Origin: Desulfobacterales bacterium
Lineage (GTDB): Bacteria > Desulfobacterota > Desulfobacteria > Desulfobacterales > JAAELO01
DNA length: 64,000 nucleotides
Assembly: GCA_024226555.1 (NCBI GenBank)
Contig: JAAELO010000054.1
Location: 1 to 64,000 of the forward strand
Reading direction: 5' to 3'
The notes under the pieces were generated by a model. That model saw nothing but the letters and a program-made list of their open reading frames with translations, was not told the DNA's origin and made no database searches. The translations under genes were made by a program, and so were the position numbers. Shown here piece after piece: positions 16,401 through 25,258 of the stretch (position 1 is its first letter; each line of letters opens with the position of its first letter).

Positions 16401-19252
16401 GATAGATAATTTGCTGTGTCAGTATCACTAGTATCAAATAGAAGACCACTAATACCAACTTTGTTTGATGCTATGTTATCCCATACACCAAAAACGTTAT
16501 ATGTATCGTCACCTAATTCAATATTGACAGATGGATAAGCATCACTTGAAGCTTGTTGTTCGTTCCCAATAGTTGTATCAAAATTCCCTGATGTCCATGT
16601 GGTTGGATTATTAAGATCAATTCCACCACCACCACTTGTAGAAACTTCAATAATATGCCACCTATTAGCGGGGAGATCTGTTCCAGCGCGAATAAACGTA
16701 GCTTGTTTACCCGTAGTCAAATCGTAAGTGGTAGAGCCTGTGTCAATACCATCTTGATAGAAGTTACCACCACCAGCATCTGTCGAAACCCTGAGCGTAC
16801 CTGTTGCACCTGCTGTAGTTACATCAACAACTGGTAGATTAGGATCTCCTAATATACTAGGAATAATTTCAGGAAGTGTTGCTAACCCTAAAGGCGTACC
16901 AGTTTTAATTTTAAACAAATACTTTGCTGAATATTCAAGATCATAAGGAGTTGATGTGTAATCATTTACAATAAGATTTATATAATTATCAAACCTTCCT
17001 AGAAATTCAACATCACCTTGAAAACAATTATTTTCTGTCCACGTATTGATTGAATTTAGTAAATCAGGTACTTCTACTTCATTATTTCTACTAAGAGGAA
17101 CACTACCTAATATAACTATGTTTACACCATCCCAAACATCACCCACAACTGAACCGACAGTTTGACCTAAACCATTTATAGTGTAAGTACCGTCTACAGG
17201 GTAAGAAGCAGGATCAATTATTGGTGATGCTACATATTGAGTGAATCCAGCATCTAAAACTGGAGTTTCAATAACAGTCGCTGTAATATACTGGTCATCT
17301 GAAGGTATGAGTGCTTGACAAAAGTATGCAGATTGACCTGTGTAACTTAATGATGAACCTAACTCTGATAAAGTTAGTACCAGAATACTATCAATATAAA
17401 CCTTTTGAACTACGTTAGTACTATCCCATGTAACTGATACCCCTATTTCTTTCCCAAGAAATCCAGCATTATCTGTAACATAAGTTGTAGCATCGACACC
17501 AATTGAACTTTCAATAGTCCATTGATCAGCAGCACTATTTACACAATTTACGCCAAAGTTAAATGTTGTAATAGGTGTTGAGGTTAATGGATTACCATCT
17601 GAATAAGCAATATATAAACTTGACGAATTACCATCAGTGTTAGTCGTGATACTTGTTGGGCTAAAATACCATCCACGCTCAGTTGCATCAGGTGTGACTT
17701 CCTCATAATTAAAATCAAGACCACAAATAGCATCAGCAGTAACCAGAGTATCTGTTAAACTGATTTGTGTTATATTATATCCATTTCCATTATCAATAAT
17801 GGACATGTTATTCCAATTTGTATCTGGTATTCTTATAGGATATAAAATATCTGGAATCCATTCATCTATACCACTACCACCACTTATAGACTCGAAATCT
17901 AACCCATCCTCTGTAACATTAACTACTGGAACATACCCAGCATATGTATCATATGTGTTAGGTGTATCATTAAGATCAAGGAAATCATATACCGGATTAA
18001 CTGGAGGCTCTTTAAACTCTAGAGCTGTTGCAGTACCATTAACAACTATAGTATAATTCTCTAGACCAGTGTAATCACTTGGTGTGTCAGTTAGATCAAG
18101 GAAAGTTTCAGGAACTGAAATGTTATCAAAAGATATTCCATCTTCTGTAGGGTTTACACGTAAGAAGAAATCAGCTTGTGAAGTATAAATGCTAGGTACA
18201 TCTGTTAAGTCAGTAAATACTAAAGCACCTTGAATTGGAAGAGTCGTGAATTCAAGACCATCAGTTGCAACATTAACTGTAGCAACTTGACCTACTGTAC
18301 CAAATGTAGCTGGTGTATCAGTTAAGTCTAAGAATGTTTCACCAAATGGTGTTACAAATTCAAGTGCAGTTTCTCCACCATTAACTCTAACACTTTTATT
18401 AGCACTACTTGTGAAATTTGCTGGTGTATCAGATAACGCAACAAATGTACTTACACCTACAGCACCTGCATATACAATATCAATATCAGTAGCATTCTGT
18501 GTGATTGTTAAAGACGCATCTGATGATTGGAATGACTTAAATTCTAGATCATTAACGGTTTTTTGTAAAAATACTCCAGCAAAACCACCAACATTAGAAG
18601 CTGTAGTATTACCAGAAGCAGAGTTAACTTGAGTTAATGTTGCAAGATCACTTCCAGCAACAGCATCAACACCAGATATTGGGGAAGTGAATGTTTTAAC
18701 ACCTGCAACTGATTGAGCGCCTGTAGTAGCAACAAAACCTGAAAAGTCTTGTGCTGCAATTTTAGTATCGACATCATCCATTGTCGCAAGCTCATCACCA
18801 TTTGCTGTATGAGAGCCTGTGAAAGTGACCGCAGAACTAAACTCTACATCACCTGTAGCTGTGTATGTAGAAGCTGCTGTTAAGAATGAAGACGTATCAA
18901 CAGCATCAACAAGAGCTGATCCGTTATAACGAACCTCAATATCAGATTCATTTTCTACTCTAAATTGGAAATTCAATAAGACAGGCACATATACCCAATT
19001 TACTTCAAAATCCGACCAGATAGCTATTGTATTTGTGTTAGTTGACCATACACCTGTAGCTCCAATAGGTACATAGTACCTATCACCATCAACTGGTGAA
19101 ACTGCTGGCGTTGTAGTAGTACGACTTATAACAGATTTACGGATAACACCACCTAGTGTTACCATGTTTAAATCCATACCTACATTCCAGCCATCTTCTC
19201 CAAGATTCCATCCGTAGTACAAGCCTAAGTTTGTTTCATTTGAAGCTGTCAT
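13493..19252 (-). CDS. Large tail fibre protein (DUF2793 N terminus, repeat arrays)
   Basis: 1919 residues. The N terminus (TNLGLYYGWNLGEDGWN ... GDRYYVP) matches DUF2793-type fibre heads that attach to the virion. Residues about 270-440 carry five roughly 40-residue repeats with core L-T-D-T-P ... V-N-x-T-x-x-G-L-E-F. The C-terminal half has at least five copies of a linker reading x-Q-T-(S/A)-x-M-x-x-G-x-P-S-D-L-x-I-A-T-K-K-Y-V-D-D, spaced 160-180 residues, each before a beta-rich domain. It is probably a trimeric host-recognition fibre. GAAGGAT lies before the start. It is the last gene before the holins. Confidence 0.85.
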   Translation of the reverse strand: MTASNETNLGLYYGWNLGEDGWNVGMDLNMVTLGGVIRKSVISRTTTTPAVSPVDGDRYYVPIGATGVWSTNTNTIAIWSDFEVNWVYVPVLLNFQFRVENESDIEVRYNGSALVDAVDTSSFLTAASTYTATGDVEFSSAVTFTGSHTANGDELATMDDVDTKIAAQDFSGFVATTGAQSVAGVKTFTSPISGVDAVAGSDLATLTQVNSASGNTTASNVGGFAGVFLQKTVNDLEFKSFQSSDASLTITQNATDIDIVYAGAVGVSTFVALSDTPANFTSSANKSVRVNGGETALEFVTPFGETFLDLTDTPATFGTVGQVATVNVATDGLEFTTLPIQGALVFTDLTDVPSIYTSQADFFLRVNPTEDGISFDNISVPETFLDLTDTPSDYTGLENYTIVVNGTATALEFKEPPVNPVYDFLDLNDTPNTYDTYAGYVPVVNVTEDGLDFESISGGSGIDEWIPDILYPIRIPDTNWNNMSIIDNGNGYNITQISLTDTLVTADAICGLDFNYEEVTPDATERGWYFSPTSITTNTDGNSSSLYIAYSDGNPLTSTPITTFNFGVNCVNSAADQWTIESSIGVDATTYVTDNAGFLGKEIGVSVTWDSTNVVQKVYIDSILVLTLSELGSSLSYTGQSAYFCQALIPSDDQYITATVIETPVLDAGFTQYVASPIIDPASYPVDGTYTINGLGQTVGSVVGDVWDGVNIVILGSVPLSRNNEVEVPDLLNSINTWTENNCFQGDVEFLGRFDNYINLIVNDYTSTPYDLEYSAKYLFKIKTGTPLGLATLPEIIPSILGDPNLPVVDVTTAGATGTLRVSTDAGGGNFYQDGIDTGSTTYDLTTGKQATFIRAGTDLPANRWHIIEVSTSGGGGIDLNNPTTWTSGNFDTTIGNEQQASSDAYPSVNIELGDDTYNVFGVWDNIASNKVGISGLLFDTSDTDTANYLSGVFKRSTSTEAPVSYSAWVNTYTHTGTTGISSLYLSQTNVFEATCDGTNTVIDLNASGSGAISLNHGSGGEVEVSNTGVDISTIAGADIILDSDDNVTISAGSSGSNDISLNLGTNGDLNIKKDGSSGIRLDDNGTSTFQIQPLTGQDDQDLWINAGSTDGDLNLTAGSTTGVINLITGVRVATDLQTSAMTGGTSDLYIATKKYVDDNSFNSTIPTTWTAGDYDITVGSQLLPSTSVHEFFTADLGDNTNFILGYLDLSPTYKVVSNSLFVDSADTDIQIFATGVYEKPTTTGEPDAYAASRYYYDPSSGFSSFRVQFDDGNYQPFYGSTDGSSNMDAAVTAEGTGDIELQCDATGSVLLTQQTSAMNSGSPSDLAIATKKYVDDSGGAKTITTSNVTASLGDDLLIGDGVVVSLPLANTASSTDVVIIESSYLASDGTIQRNAGGSDNLYFRGYMGDIFGSQPIESYVRMVVTQRDSTSWYVDVEKLILSEYASDNGVSMTSSGAFEIGADNTAVGAELTSTQQTADMNAGSPSDLAIATKKYVDDNVFDVSADYTPTGEWVFNLSSSESHMITDNLTLGSAKIYSIVQDHTSVHPFAMLIMHKTQTPLGIESSILIEGIDDESTHLAIRSGDGDLIFDQTTSGDVSISLAANTAGLDFFDDGTDAYINSTMQTSAMNNSVPDDLAIATKKYVDDNVFDVSEDYTTTGTWIHDIGNGTAENFLISDDATYVDGDTIFYVNSNATDREVDIYTSEESSTNTTHADMYLWSDPTGAGGSEAYLTTGTSDFATYSNSLQLLDDGTGGIAASLISEGIVLIKSNEGNLNLQLEDDSREILLNVQTADMSSGAPSDLCVATKKYVDDSTLRTPTVISASQTASVNTHYEMDTTGQTLTFTTTVATGDEIWVSCSATAGSVTLAAGASDTLTMYDIATGGGVTITTVADGEIAKLTAVVDGAGVAHWKGTVV

Positions 19253-19258
19253 TATTTG

Positions 19259-20818
19259 TTATCCTTCACCTATGGCTATAAATTGCATTCCATTACTGGG
19301 ACTTCCATCACTTGAAAGAGCAATGGAAAAACCGCCAGATGTTCTCGATGAATTATATATTTCTTGAAATCTCGTTGCGCCTCCATGCCCGTCATTAAGT
19401 GGCGTTGCTACAACTGTGTAATTAGCATTACTAAATTGCCTAAATCCTCCGAGAGATAAATCAACTGAAACTTCTCTGCCTCCCGACTTTGGGCTAGAGT
19501 CAACATACCTTCCAAAATTGATGACGAGGCCACCTATCTTAAAACTACGTGCTTTAATATTATATGTTCTAGATAAGATAGTTTTAGTGTGAGAATCTTT
19601 TTCAAGAAGTCCACCTAACAATGCTGCTGTTATCCCTGCATTAGCCCCTATACCATCTTCTAATTGTAAAGCTGAAGCTAGTAAGAATCCTCCAACGCTT
19701 GAAGTTGATGCATCAGGTATTAGACCACTGTTTATTTTACCACCATCCATAAGATCAACACTATTAATGGTAGTAGCTGTTGGTAATGCAGCAGATGTAT
19801 CAACATTGATATTCTGAATGTATCCATCTGTCCATTGACGGGAAGCATCACCTAACCATGCATCTGTTGCTTGAACACCACCTGCACTGTTTATAGTAGC
19901 TGGTATTAATGCTGTTTGTGTTCCTACTAAAGTAAATGCTTGTACACCACCACCCCAAAGATATGAATTTATATTTGCTGTGTTATTTAATACACCAAAG
20001 AATCCACCACCAATGTACTTATTTGCACTAACAGTACTTGTAAATGTAGCCGCAGTACCATTTAGATTTGTACTACCAACTTCAACCGTTGAGCCTGAGT
20101 AGGCTGTTATTTTATTAACAATAATCCCAGCACTAGCAGAAAATGAGTTAGTTCCTGTGAATGTTTGGGTATTAGCTAAGAAGACATCACCACTAACACC
20201 ACTGAATTCCCATCTTGAGTCAAGAGTTGATATATCCACTTTTTTCAATGTACCACTGTCAGATATGTACATATAATCTGATGTATCAATTGTTCCTATT
20301 GTACTGAGCGCACCAACATCAAACATCTCTGATCGTAGATTAGCTGTAGTGATTCTCTTATTATCAGATACTGAAACATCATAAAAATTAAAAAGATCAC
20401 CAGTAGCTAATATAGTTTCTGGTGTTAGAATAGAAAAATCATTTACAGTTGCTCTGACATAAGATAGTGGTACTTCAGATAAGGTTGTATCTGTATCATC
20501 TCTGAAGATAATATTATCTGTTATATCAATTGCAACTTTGTCAGTATAGAAACCATCAGTTTGAAAAAGTAATCCTACATTAGCTAGAGATACCTTTTTA
20601 TTATTATCTATATTAGAGTCAATTGCCTCAACCAGAAAATACGAACTTAAAGGTGTCGAGTCTTCTGTTAGACTAGCTATTTCAGCCTTACCAAACTCAG
20701 CACTCATGTCATCTATCGTAACTTTTTTGTCAACAGATGATTGACTTAAATGAAGTAAATCAGCACCATCAACTGGTAAACTTGCATCAGGAAGATTTGC
20801 TATATTAATATCGGCCAT
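19259..20818 (-). CDS. Tail fibre / receptor-binding protein with gp53-like C terminus
   Basis: 519 residues. The N-terminal 180 residues repeat short beta segments with D-x-S-D-x-x/V-D-x-S patterns. The middle is fibrous and low in charge. The last ~100 residues (from about 420: F-K-I-G-G-L-V-I-N-F-G onward) resemble the gp53-like C-terminal tip domain of tail fibres, with a final I-A-I-G-E-G. Likely a second receptor-binding fibre. The start overlaps the preceding stop (TAATG). Confidence 0.75.
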   Translation of the reverse strand: MADINIANLPDASLPVDGADLLHLSQSSVDKKVTIDDMSAEFGKAEIASLTEDSTPLSSYFLVEAIDSNIDNNKKVSLANVGLLFQTDGFYTDKVAIDITDNIIFRDDTDTTLSEVPLSYVRATVNDFSILTPETILATGDLFNFYDVSVSDNKRITTANLRSEMFDVGALSTIGTIDTSDYMYISDSGTLKKVDISTLDSRWEFSGVSGDVFLANTQTFTGTNSFSASAGIIVNKITAYSGSTVEVGSTNLNGTAATFTSTVSANKYIGGGFFGVLNNTANINSYLWGGGVQAFTLVGTQTALIPATINSAGGVQATDAWLGDASRQWTDGYIQNINVDTSAALPTATTINSVDLMDGGKINSGLIPDASTSSVGGFLLASALQLEDGIGANAGITAALLGGLLEKDSHTKTILSRTYNIKARSFKIGGLVINFGRYVDSSPKSGGREVSVDLSLGGFRQFSNANYTVVATPLNDGHGGATRFQEIYNSSRTSGGFSIALSSDGSPSNGMQFIAIGEG

Positions 20819-21198
20819 TATATATTAACCTCAGAGGTTTTCTTGAAAACGTAAACATCTTGTCCTGCAATTGTGTCAGTTGGATCAGAAGCACCACCAT
20901 CAATAAATTCCCAAGTGCCACCTAACTGTGTACTTATCGCTGCTTCTAATGTTCCTACCGTTTGACCTGAATCAACAATAAAGTAGACATCATCAACTTG
21001 ATATTGCTCGTCAAAGAATTGAATCCATTCTCGTATTTTGTTAAATAAATAATTAATATCTTGGCGAAGCGTGTTTTTATTTGCCGCTTGTCCAATCTCT
21101 TGTTTTTCTACTGAAGGCAACTCTTTGTTATTACTTCCACTAACAGGATCTACTATGTCATTCGTTGCCCAAAAAGGGTAATCTTCTGGCCTACTCAT
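20818..21198 (-). CDS. Tail/baseplate-associated protein of unknown function
   Basis: 126 residues. Its C terminus (L-G-G-T-W-x-F ... D-T ... V-Y-V-F-K-K) resembles the end of the DUF2612 protein encoded just upstream (F-G-G-T-W ... T-Y-I-F-K-R), so the two share a small C-terminal domain. The N-terminal part (RPEDYPFWATND) occurs in proteins near phage fibre genes. TAATG overlaps on both sides place it in the baseplate-fibre set. Possibly a fibre adaptor. Confidence 0.65.
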   Translation of the reverse strand: MSRPEDYPFWATNDIVDPVSGSNNKELPSVEKQEIGQAANKNTLRQDINYLFNKIREWIQFFDEQYQVDDVYFIVDSGQTVGTLEAAISTQLGGTWEFIDGGASDPTDTIAGQDVYVFKKTSEVNI

Positions 21199-22316
21199 TA
21201 GGCTGTCCTCTTAAATATGTATGTAGTTACTCCACCGAAAGTATCTGAACCTACTGAAGCCCACGTTCCACCAAATCTTGTGTCGTAGTCTGCTGCTGTT
21301 TGTGTTACATCTACTGTCATACGAATAGCATCAACTAACGCTCTATCAGAAACTAAACTTAACCAACTATCAATTAAAGCCATTGCCCAATTGAAAAATT
21401 GTCTTGGTATAGGTTGTTTGTTGTTTATTCCACTATCTTTATATTGTTGAATTGGTTCTAGTTTATTTGTTGATTGAGTTAAAGGATCAAGTATTGCTAT
21501 ACCATTACCACCAACACCACCAGCCCAAGGAACAAAACCATTTCCCCCGCTTGTTATTAATGAATTATCTGTTGTAGTAGTTTCAACTAACCAACTATAC
21601 TCAGCTGCTGTACCACCATAAATTCCACCATAATTTAATCCATAACCAGAAACCTGATCACCATCAACAGTATTATCTACAAACGAACCTCGCAGATTAC
21701 CATCATCAATAGAACCCAATAAAACATTAGCAACAATATCATTCAGATTATTATCAATAATTTGATTGCTTTCATTATCAAAGAGATTTACATCACCAAA
21801 TACAAGTTCTGCATCACTAGCAAGCCAAGCAAAACCAGCCGGATCAAACATTAAGCCTACAAACTCGATAGATGCTGCTGCTGCATCTAACATATACGAT
21901 GGAGCTGTTAAATCAGTATCAGATCCACCTACAGATAAAAGAGCTACTGATAAAGGGTAGTGTTCATAAAAAGTTACATAACTAGATCCAGAAATCGTTG
22001 CAAATAAATCTATCAGTTGATCTGGAGTTCCACTGCCACTTGCCGATGATATACGTGATAAAATTGCTGCCCTGTATTCTGTGTCTGATCTTGCTGCCCT
22101 TTGTTCATCAAAGTAGCCACCAATAATGTCTAACTGAGCGCCTATAGCTGTACATATATTGAAACCATCTCTAACATCTATAGCGCATTGCTCAGATACA
22201 TTCAATGGTGTTAACCATGACTCTAAAACACCTCTTAGGATTGGCTTGTTATCCCATTGACCCGGTAGAAGTTCCAATCCTGCTTCAACGTGATCAATTT
22301 GAGTTATCTCAACCAT
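21198..22316 (-). CDS. Baseplate protein, DUF2612 (gpI-like)
   Basis: 372 residues. Residues about 50-125 (IGAQLDIIGGYFDEQRAA ... YRAAILSRISS ... GTPDQL) match DUF2612, found in baseplates of contractile-tail phages downstream of gpJ-like proteins. A 180-residue extension follows, rich in Gly and Asn, ending with the F-G-G-T-W ... F-K-R domain shared with the next gene. It probably bridges wedge and fibre. Gene order (gp25, gpJ, DUF2612, fibre) matches P2/Mu-like baseplates. Confidence 0.85.
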   Translation of the reverse strand: MVEITQIDHVEAGLELLPGQWDNKPILRGVLESWLTPLNVSEQCAIDVRDGFNICTAIGAQLDIIGGYFDEQRAARSDTEYRAAILSRISSASGSGTPDQLIDLFATISGSSYVTFYEHYPLSVALLSVGGSDTDLTAPSYMLDAAAASIEFVGLMFDPAGFAWLASDAELVFGDVNLFDNESNQIIDNNLNDIVANVLLGSIDDGNLRGSFVDNTVDGDQVSGYGLNYGGIYGGTAAEYSWLVETTTTDNSLITSGGNGFVPWAGGVGGNGIAILDPLTQSTNKLEPIQQYKDSGINNKQPIPRQFFNWAMALIDSWLSLVSDRALVDAIRMTVDVTQTAADYDTRFGGTWASVGSDTFGGVTTYIFKRTA

Positions 22317-22326
22317 AACTAACCTA

Positions 22327-24078
22327 CTATGTTTGGTTTGTAACTGTTGTTAAAGCGTCACTAAAGAAAGCTTCTTCGTCAATAGCAATAACAACTGCGT
22401 CTGATGGATTGCTTGAAAGCTCACCATTAATATCAACCAACACTTCTTTAAGCCCCTTAACTGCACAATAAACAACACTTTCAAACTCAGATGGTATAAC
22501 ATCCTCACCTGCTCCAAGTGCGTTACCAAACTCTACAACAGCAGTTGTAATTGCTGCATAAGCTTCTGCATCAGTTTCAGGATATAATGTGTCATCAAAT
22601 ACTTTATATGTTATAGCTGTTGTCATATCTATACTGGTTGGTCTGTTGAAGCTAATAGTTTGAGTATCACCATTAATATCAATCGCATCACCTTCATTAT
22701 AAGTACCACCTGCTAATGCCCAAACCTCAACACCTGCTGGTTTTGTATCCCAGATTGATTGAGCAACATTATCGTTAGTACCACCTGCAACAACTATATG
22801 TACAGAGCCACCATTTTGAGTTGTTGATGCAGCACATATATAATCACCAGATCCGTTATAACACTCGCTAACATTCTTTTCGGTTATTGTTACGGAAGAA
22901 ACACCATCAACAGCTAAAAGGCTAGAAGTCATATTATCTAGAGTTGCTGTACCACCTGCCGTTTTAAAGTTGATTGCACGACTTCTTAATTCTTGATCTG
23001 TTTCTTGTTCTCTTCCTATTACAAGGGCAGTAGGATTGAAAACAGAAGTCCAACCACCTGCTGGTGAAAGAATAGTAATAACACTGTATGCAGGAGCTGG
23101 CAGAATACCTGTATTAACACCTGTGACATTTCCTGCACTGGTAGCCTCTGTAAAAGACATATTCAAATCTACAGAAGCAGTTATGTCAGTGGATTCAATC
23201 ACTGAAACTGTTGCTGTACCATCTAAATTATCTTCAGCAGTGTAGTTAACTCCATACAGAATATTTTGTAATGACATGAGAGTTGGTTCAGAAATTACAA
23301 CACTCTTTGTTGTTATGTCAGAAACTACAGATGTAGAGAGAGTTACTGTGCCATCCATATTATCAGTTGCATCAACTCCATGAGATCCTGAGTTAGCTTG
23401 AATAGCTACTTGAAGTCCTGCTGTTATCTCTAAACTTGTTGCACTTGCATCTGAAGTATAATCATTGTTAACACCTGCAATTACAACTCTATATAAAGTT
23501 GAATCATCTATACTATCAACGATAAGTGTTACTGTTGTTACAGCTTTAACTAAACCCGCAATAATTTCTAAATTAGTTGCAGATCCATCAGAAGTATATT
23601 CAAATGCTACACCCTGAACTGTGAGAGTATATAATGTAGTATCAAGTACATTTAAAACATTGAATGTACAGTCTCTACAAGAGTTTCTTGAAATCTGTAA
23701 AGATAAATCAAGGGTATAGTTTTCTTTAGAAGATATGTTTTGAACTCGTGAACCTGCTGGAACAAGAGTGCCATCTACACCTCTAAAATAACATTCACCT
23801 GCTGTTGCAGCAGCTCCTTGTCTATAAACTCCTAGCCAAGAAACATTATCATCTAACGCTTTTCCTTCTGCATTAAATATACTACGCTGATCATAAATAT
23901 CTTGTGTGAGTTCATTTACCAGAGCAATCTGAGCTGCCATTATCTGGTTTGTTTGCCCCAAAGCTGTATCATCATCGACATCAATTTGTGAGCTAACATT
24001 TTCCTGTTCAGCAGTTATGATAGCATCTAAAACTTCTTCATAAGTCGGTACTGTTAATCCATTTACAGTTAAAGCCAT
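22327..24078 (-). CDS. J: Baseplate J-like wedge protein
   Basis: 583 residues. The N terminus (G-L-T-V-P-T-Y-E-E-V) and the A-E-G-K-A-L-D ... R-x-G-A-A-A-T-A-G segment are typical of baseplate J-like proteins (P2 gpJ/T4 gp6). An inserted beta-rich region at about 140-290 has three similar T-L-Y-x-V/T-x-x-G-x-x-x-x-Y-T-S-D-x-S-A-T repeats, unusual within gpJ. The C-terminal part carries the G-G-T-A ... L-A-V-D-G-V wedge-domain signature. Start overlaps the gp25 gene stop. Confidence 0.88.
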   Translation of the reverse strand: MALTVNGLTVPTYEEVLDAIITAEQENVSSQIDVDDDTALGQTNQIMAAQIALVNELTQDIYDQRSIFNAEGKALDDNVSWLGVYRQGAAATAGECYFRGVDGTLVPAGSRVQNISSKENYTLDLSLQISRNSCRDCTFNVLNVLDTTLYTLTVQGVAFEYTSDGSATNLEIIAGLVKAVTTVTLIVDSIDDSTLYRVVIAGVNNDYTSDASATSLEITAGLQVAIQANSGSHGVDATDNMDGTVTLSTSVVSDITTKSVVISEPTLMSLQNILYGVNYTAEDNLDGTATVSVIESTDITASVDLNMSFTEATSAGNVTGVNTGILPAPAYSVITILSPAGGWTSVFNPTALVIGREQETDQELRSRAINFKTAGGTATLDNMTSSLLAVDGVSSVTITEKNVSECYNGSGDYICAASTTQNGGSVHIVVAGGTNDNVAQSIWDTKPAGVEVWALAGGTYNEGDAIDINGDTQTISFNRPTSIDMTTAITYKVFDDTLYPETDAEAYAAITTAVVEFGNALGAGEDVIPSEFESVVYCAVKGLKEVLVDINGELSSNPSDAVVIAIDEEAFFSDALTTVTNQT

Positions 24079-24443
24079 TATAGGGTTACCTCAATATTAA
24101 CTATCTCGCCTGTGTCAGAAGTTATTGAGAATTCTAACGTGTATTCTCTTGTGTATTTATCTAATGAAGAAGCATATCTATTTATATTAGTCACACCTTC
24201 TGTGTTTCTAATTGTTTGTTTAAATGCAGCATCTGCTGCTGCTTTTGTATTTTTACCGTATATGCTCTCAAAATATGCAACACCATAAGTTGTATCTGTA
24301 AACCACTCACCAAAAACCATTAAAAGATTTATAACTAGACGTTGACGTACAAGCTCTTCGTGTGTGTCACATAATCTCATTGTGGTATTATTTTCTAAGT
24401 CCCAATCATCAGTGACAGGACTCATATAGAAATCTTGTGCCAT
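24078..24443 (-). CDS. Baseplate wedge protein, gp25-like
   Basis: 121 residues from the ATG at 24443 (AAAGGA upstream). A frame extends 17 codons further but into the previous gene. The W-F-T-D-T-T-Y-G-V-A-Y-F segment and the E-x-V-R-Q-R helix fit T4 gp25/P2 gpW-type wedge proteins that nucleate sheath assembly. Located between spike and gpJ, as usual. Confidence 0.8.
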   Translation of the reverse strand: MAQDFYMSPVTDDWDLENNTTMRLCDTHEELVRQRLVINLLMVFGEWFTDTTYGVAYFESIYGKNTKAAADAAFKQTIRNTEGVTNINRYASSLDKYTREYTLEFSITSDTGEIVNIEVTL

Positions 24444-24454
24444 TGCTAAATCCT

Positions 24455-25258
24455 TTAAGCTGGTGCAGTTGTTGTAGAAGATGCACCTGTACATGGGCCT
24501 GATACGCTGTCGAGTATTGCACCTGCTGGAGCGCCAATACCTGCATTATGTACGTGAGTGTTATATGCAAGGAGAAGAGCATCTAAATCAGCACCACTTG
24601 CTGTTACAACATTACCAGTAGCAGCATCAATAGTTGCACCATTAATATCAACATCACCACTAACAGCCATTGTTATATTTCCAGAGGCATTAGTAATGTC
24701 AATAGCTCCTGTATTTAGAGCTTCAATACTTGCATTAGCATTGACTAAACTAATGTCACCAGTAGTTTCAAGTGTTAAAGTTGCATTCTCAGTTGTAACT
24801 TCAACATCACCATTTTCTTTGATGGTTATCTCAGAACCTTTATATTTGATTTCTAAATCTGTTGGGTTTGGTGAAGGGTGATTGTTGTCCCTAAACACAC
24901 CAACCAAACAATAACCATCTGAAATATTATGTAATCTTGAATCGTATGGATCAACCGTACCCTCTTCTGATAACTGAAACTCAACTATTGATCTCATTGA
25001 AAATACTATTAGAACGTCATCATCAACAGCTACAGGAAAAGTGATTATAGAACCACCACCTGAAGGCCAGATGACAGGTATATCCTGTAAGATAGGAAGA
25101 GTTGTACCATCAGGATTATTAAGTGCTGGCTGTACCGAGATGGTATTCTCAGACTCCAATAAACTCACATCAACAACAGTTGCAGGAATAGCAGTAAATA
25201 ATTCTGCTTGTTCAAGTTCTATGTACTGAAGTATAAGATCTGAAAGAGTAGTTGACAT
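24455..25258 (-). CDS. Baseplate spike, Gp138-type N-terminal domain
   Basis: 267 residues from the ATG at 25258, whose A overlaps the preceding stop (TAATG). Residues 10-120 fit the Gp138_N OB-like domain (V-I-W-P-S-G-G-G-S-I ... G-D/D-D-D-V-L-I-V-F). The C-terminal part is a beta-helix-like run of short D-I/V-x-x-T/N repeats and ends with T-H-V-H-N-A-G: a His-x-His pair like the metal-binding apex of P2 gpV and phi92 gp138 spikes. It pierces the outer membrane at contraction. Confidence 0.85.
   Translation of the reverse strand: MSTTLSDLILQYIELEQAELFTAIPATVVDVSLLESENTISVQPALNNPDGTTLPILQDIPVIWPSGGGSIITFPVAVDDDVLIVFSMRSIVEFQLSEEGTVDPYDSRLHNISDGYCLVGVFRDNNHPSPNPTDLEIKYKGSEITIKENGDVEVTTENATLTLETTGDISLVNANASIEALNTGAIDITNASGNITMAVSGDVDINGATIDAATGNVVTASGADLDALLLAYNTHVHNAGIGAPAGAILDSVSGPCTGASSTTTAPA

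Noticed and set aside
24444..24494. Seventeen-codon upstream extension of the gp25-like gene
   Set aside because: It lies inside the spike gene; the ATG at 24443 has a good ribosome site.
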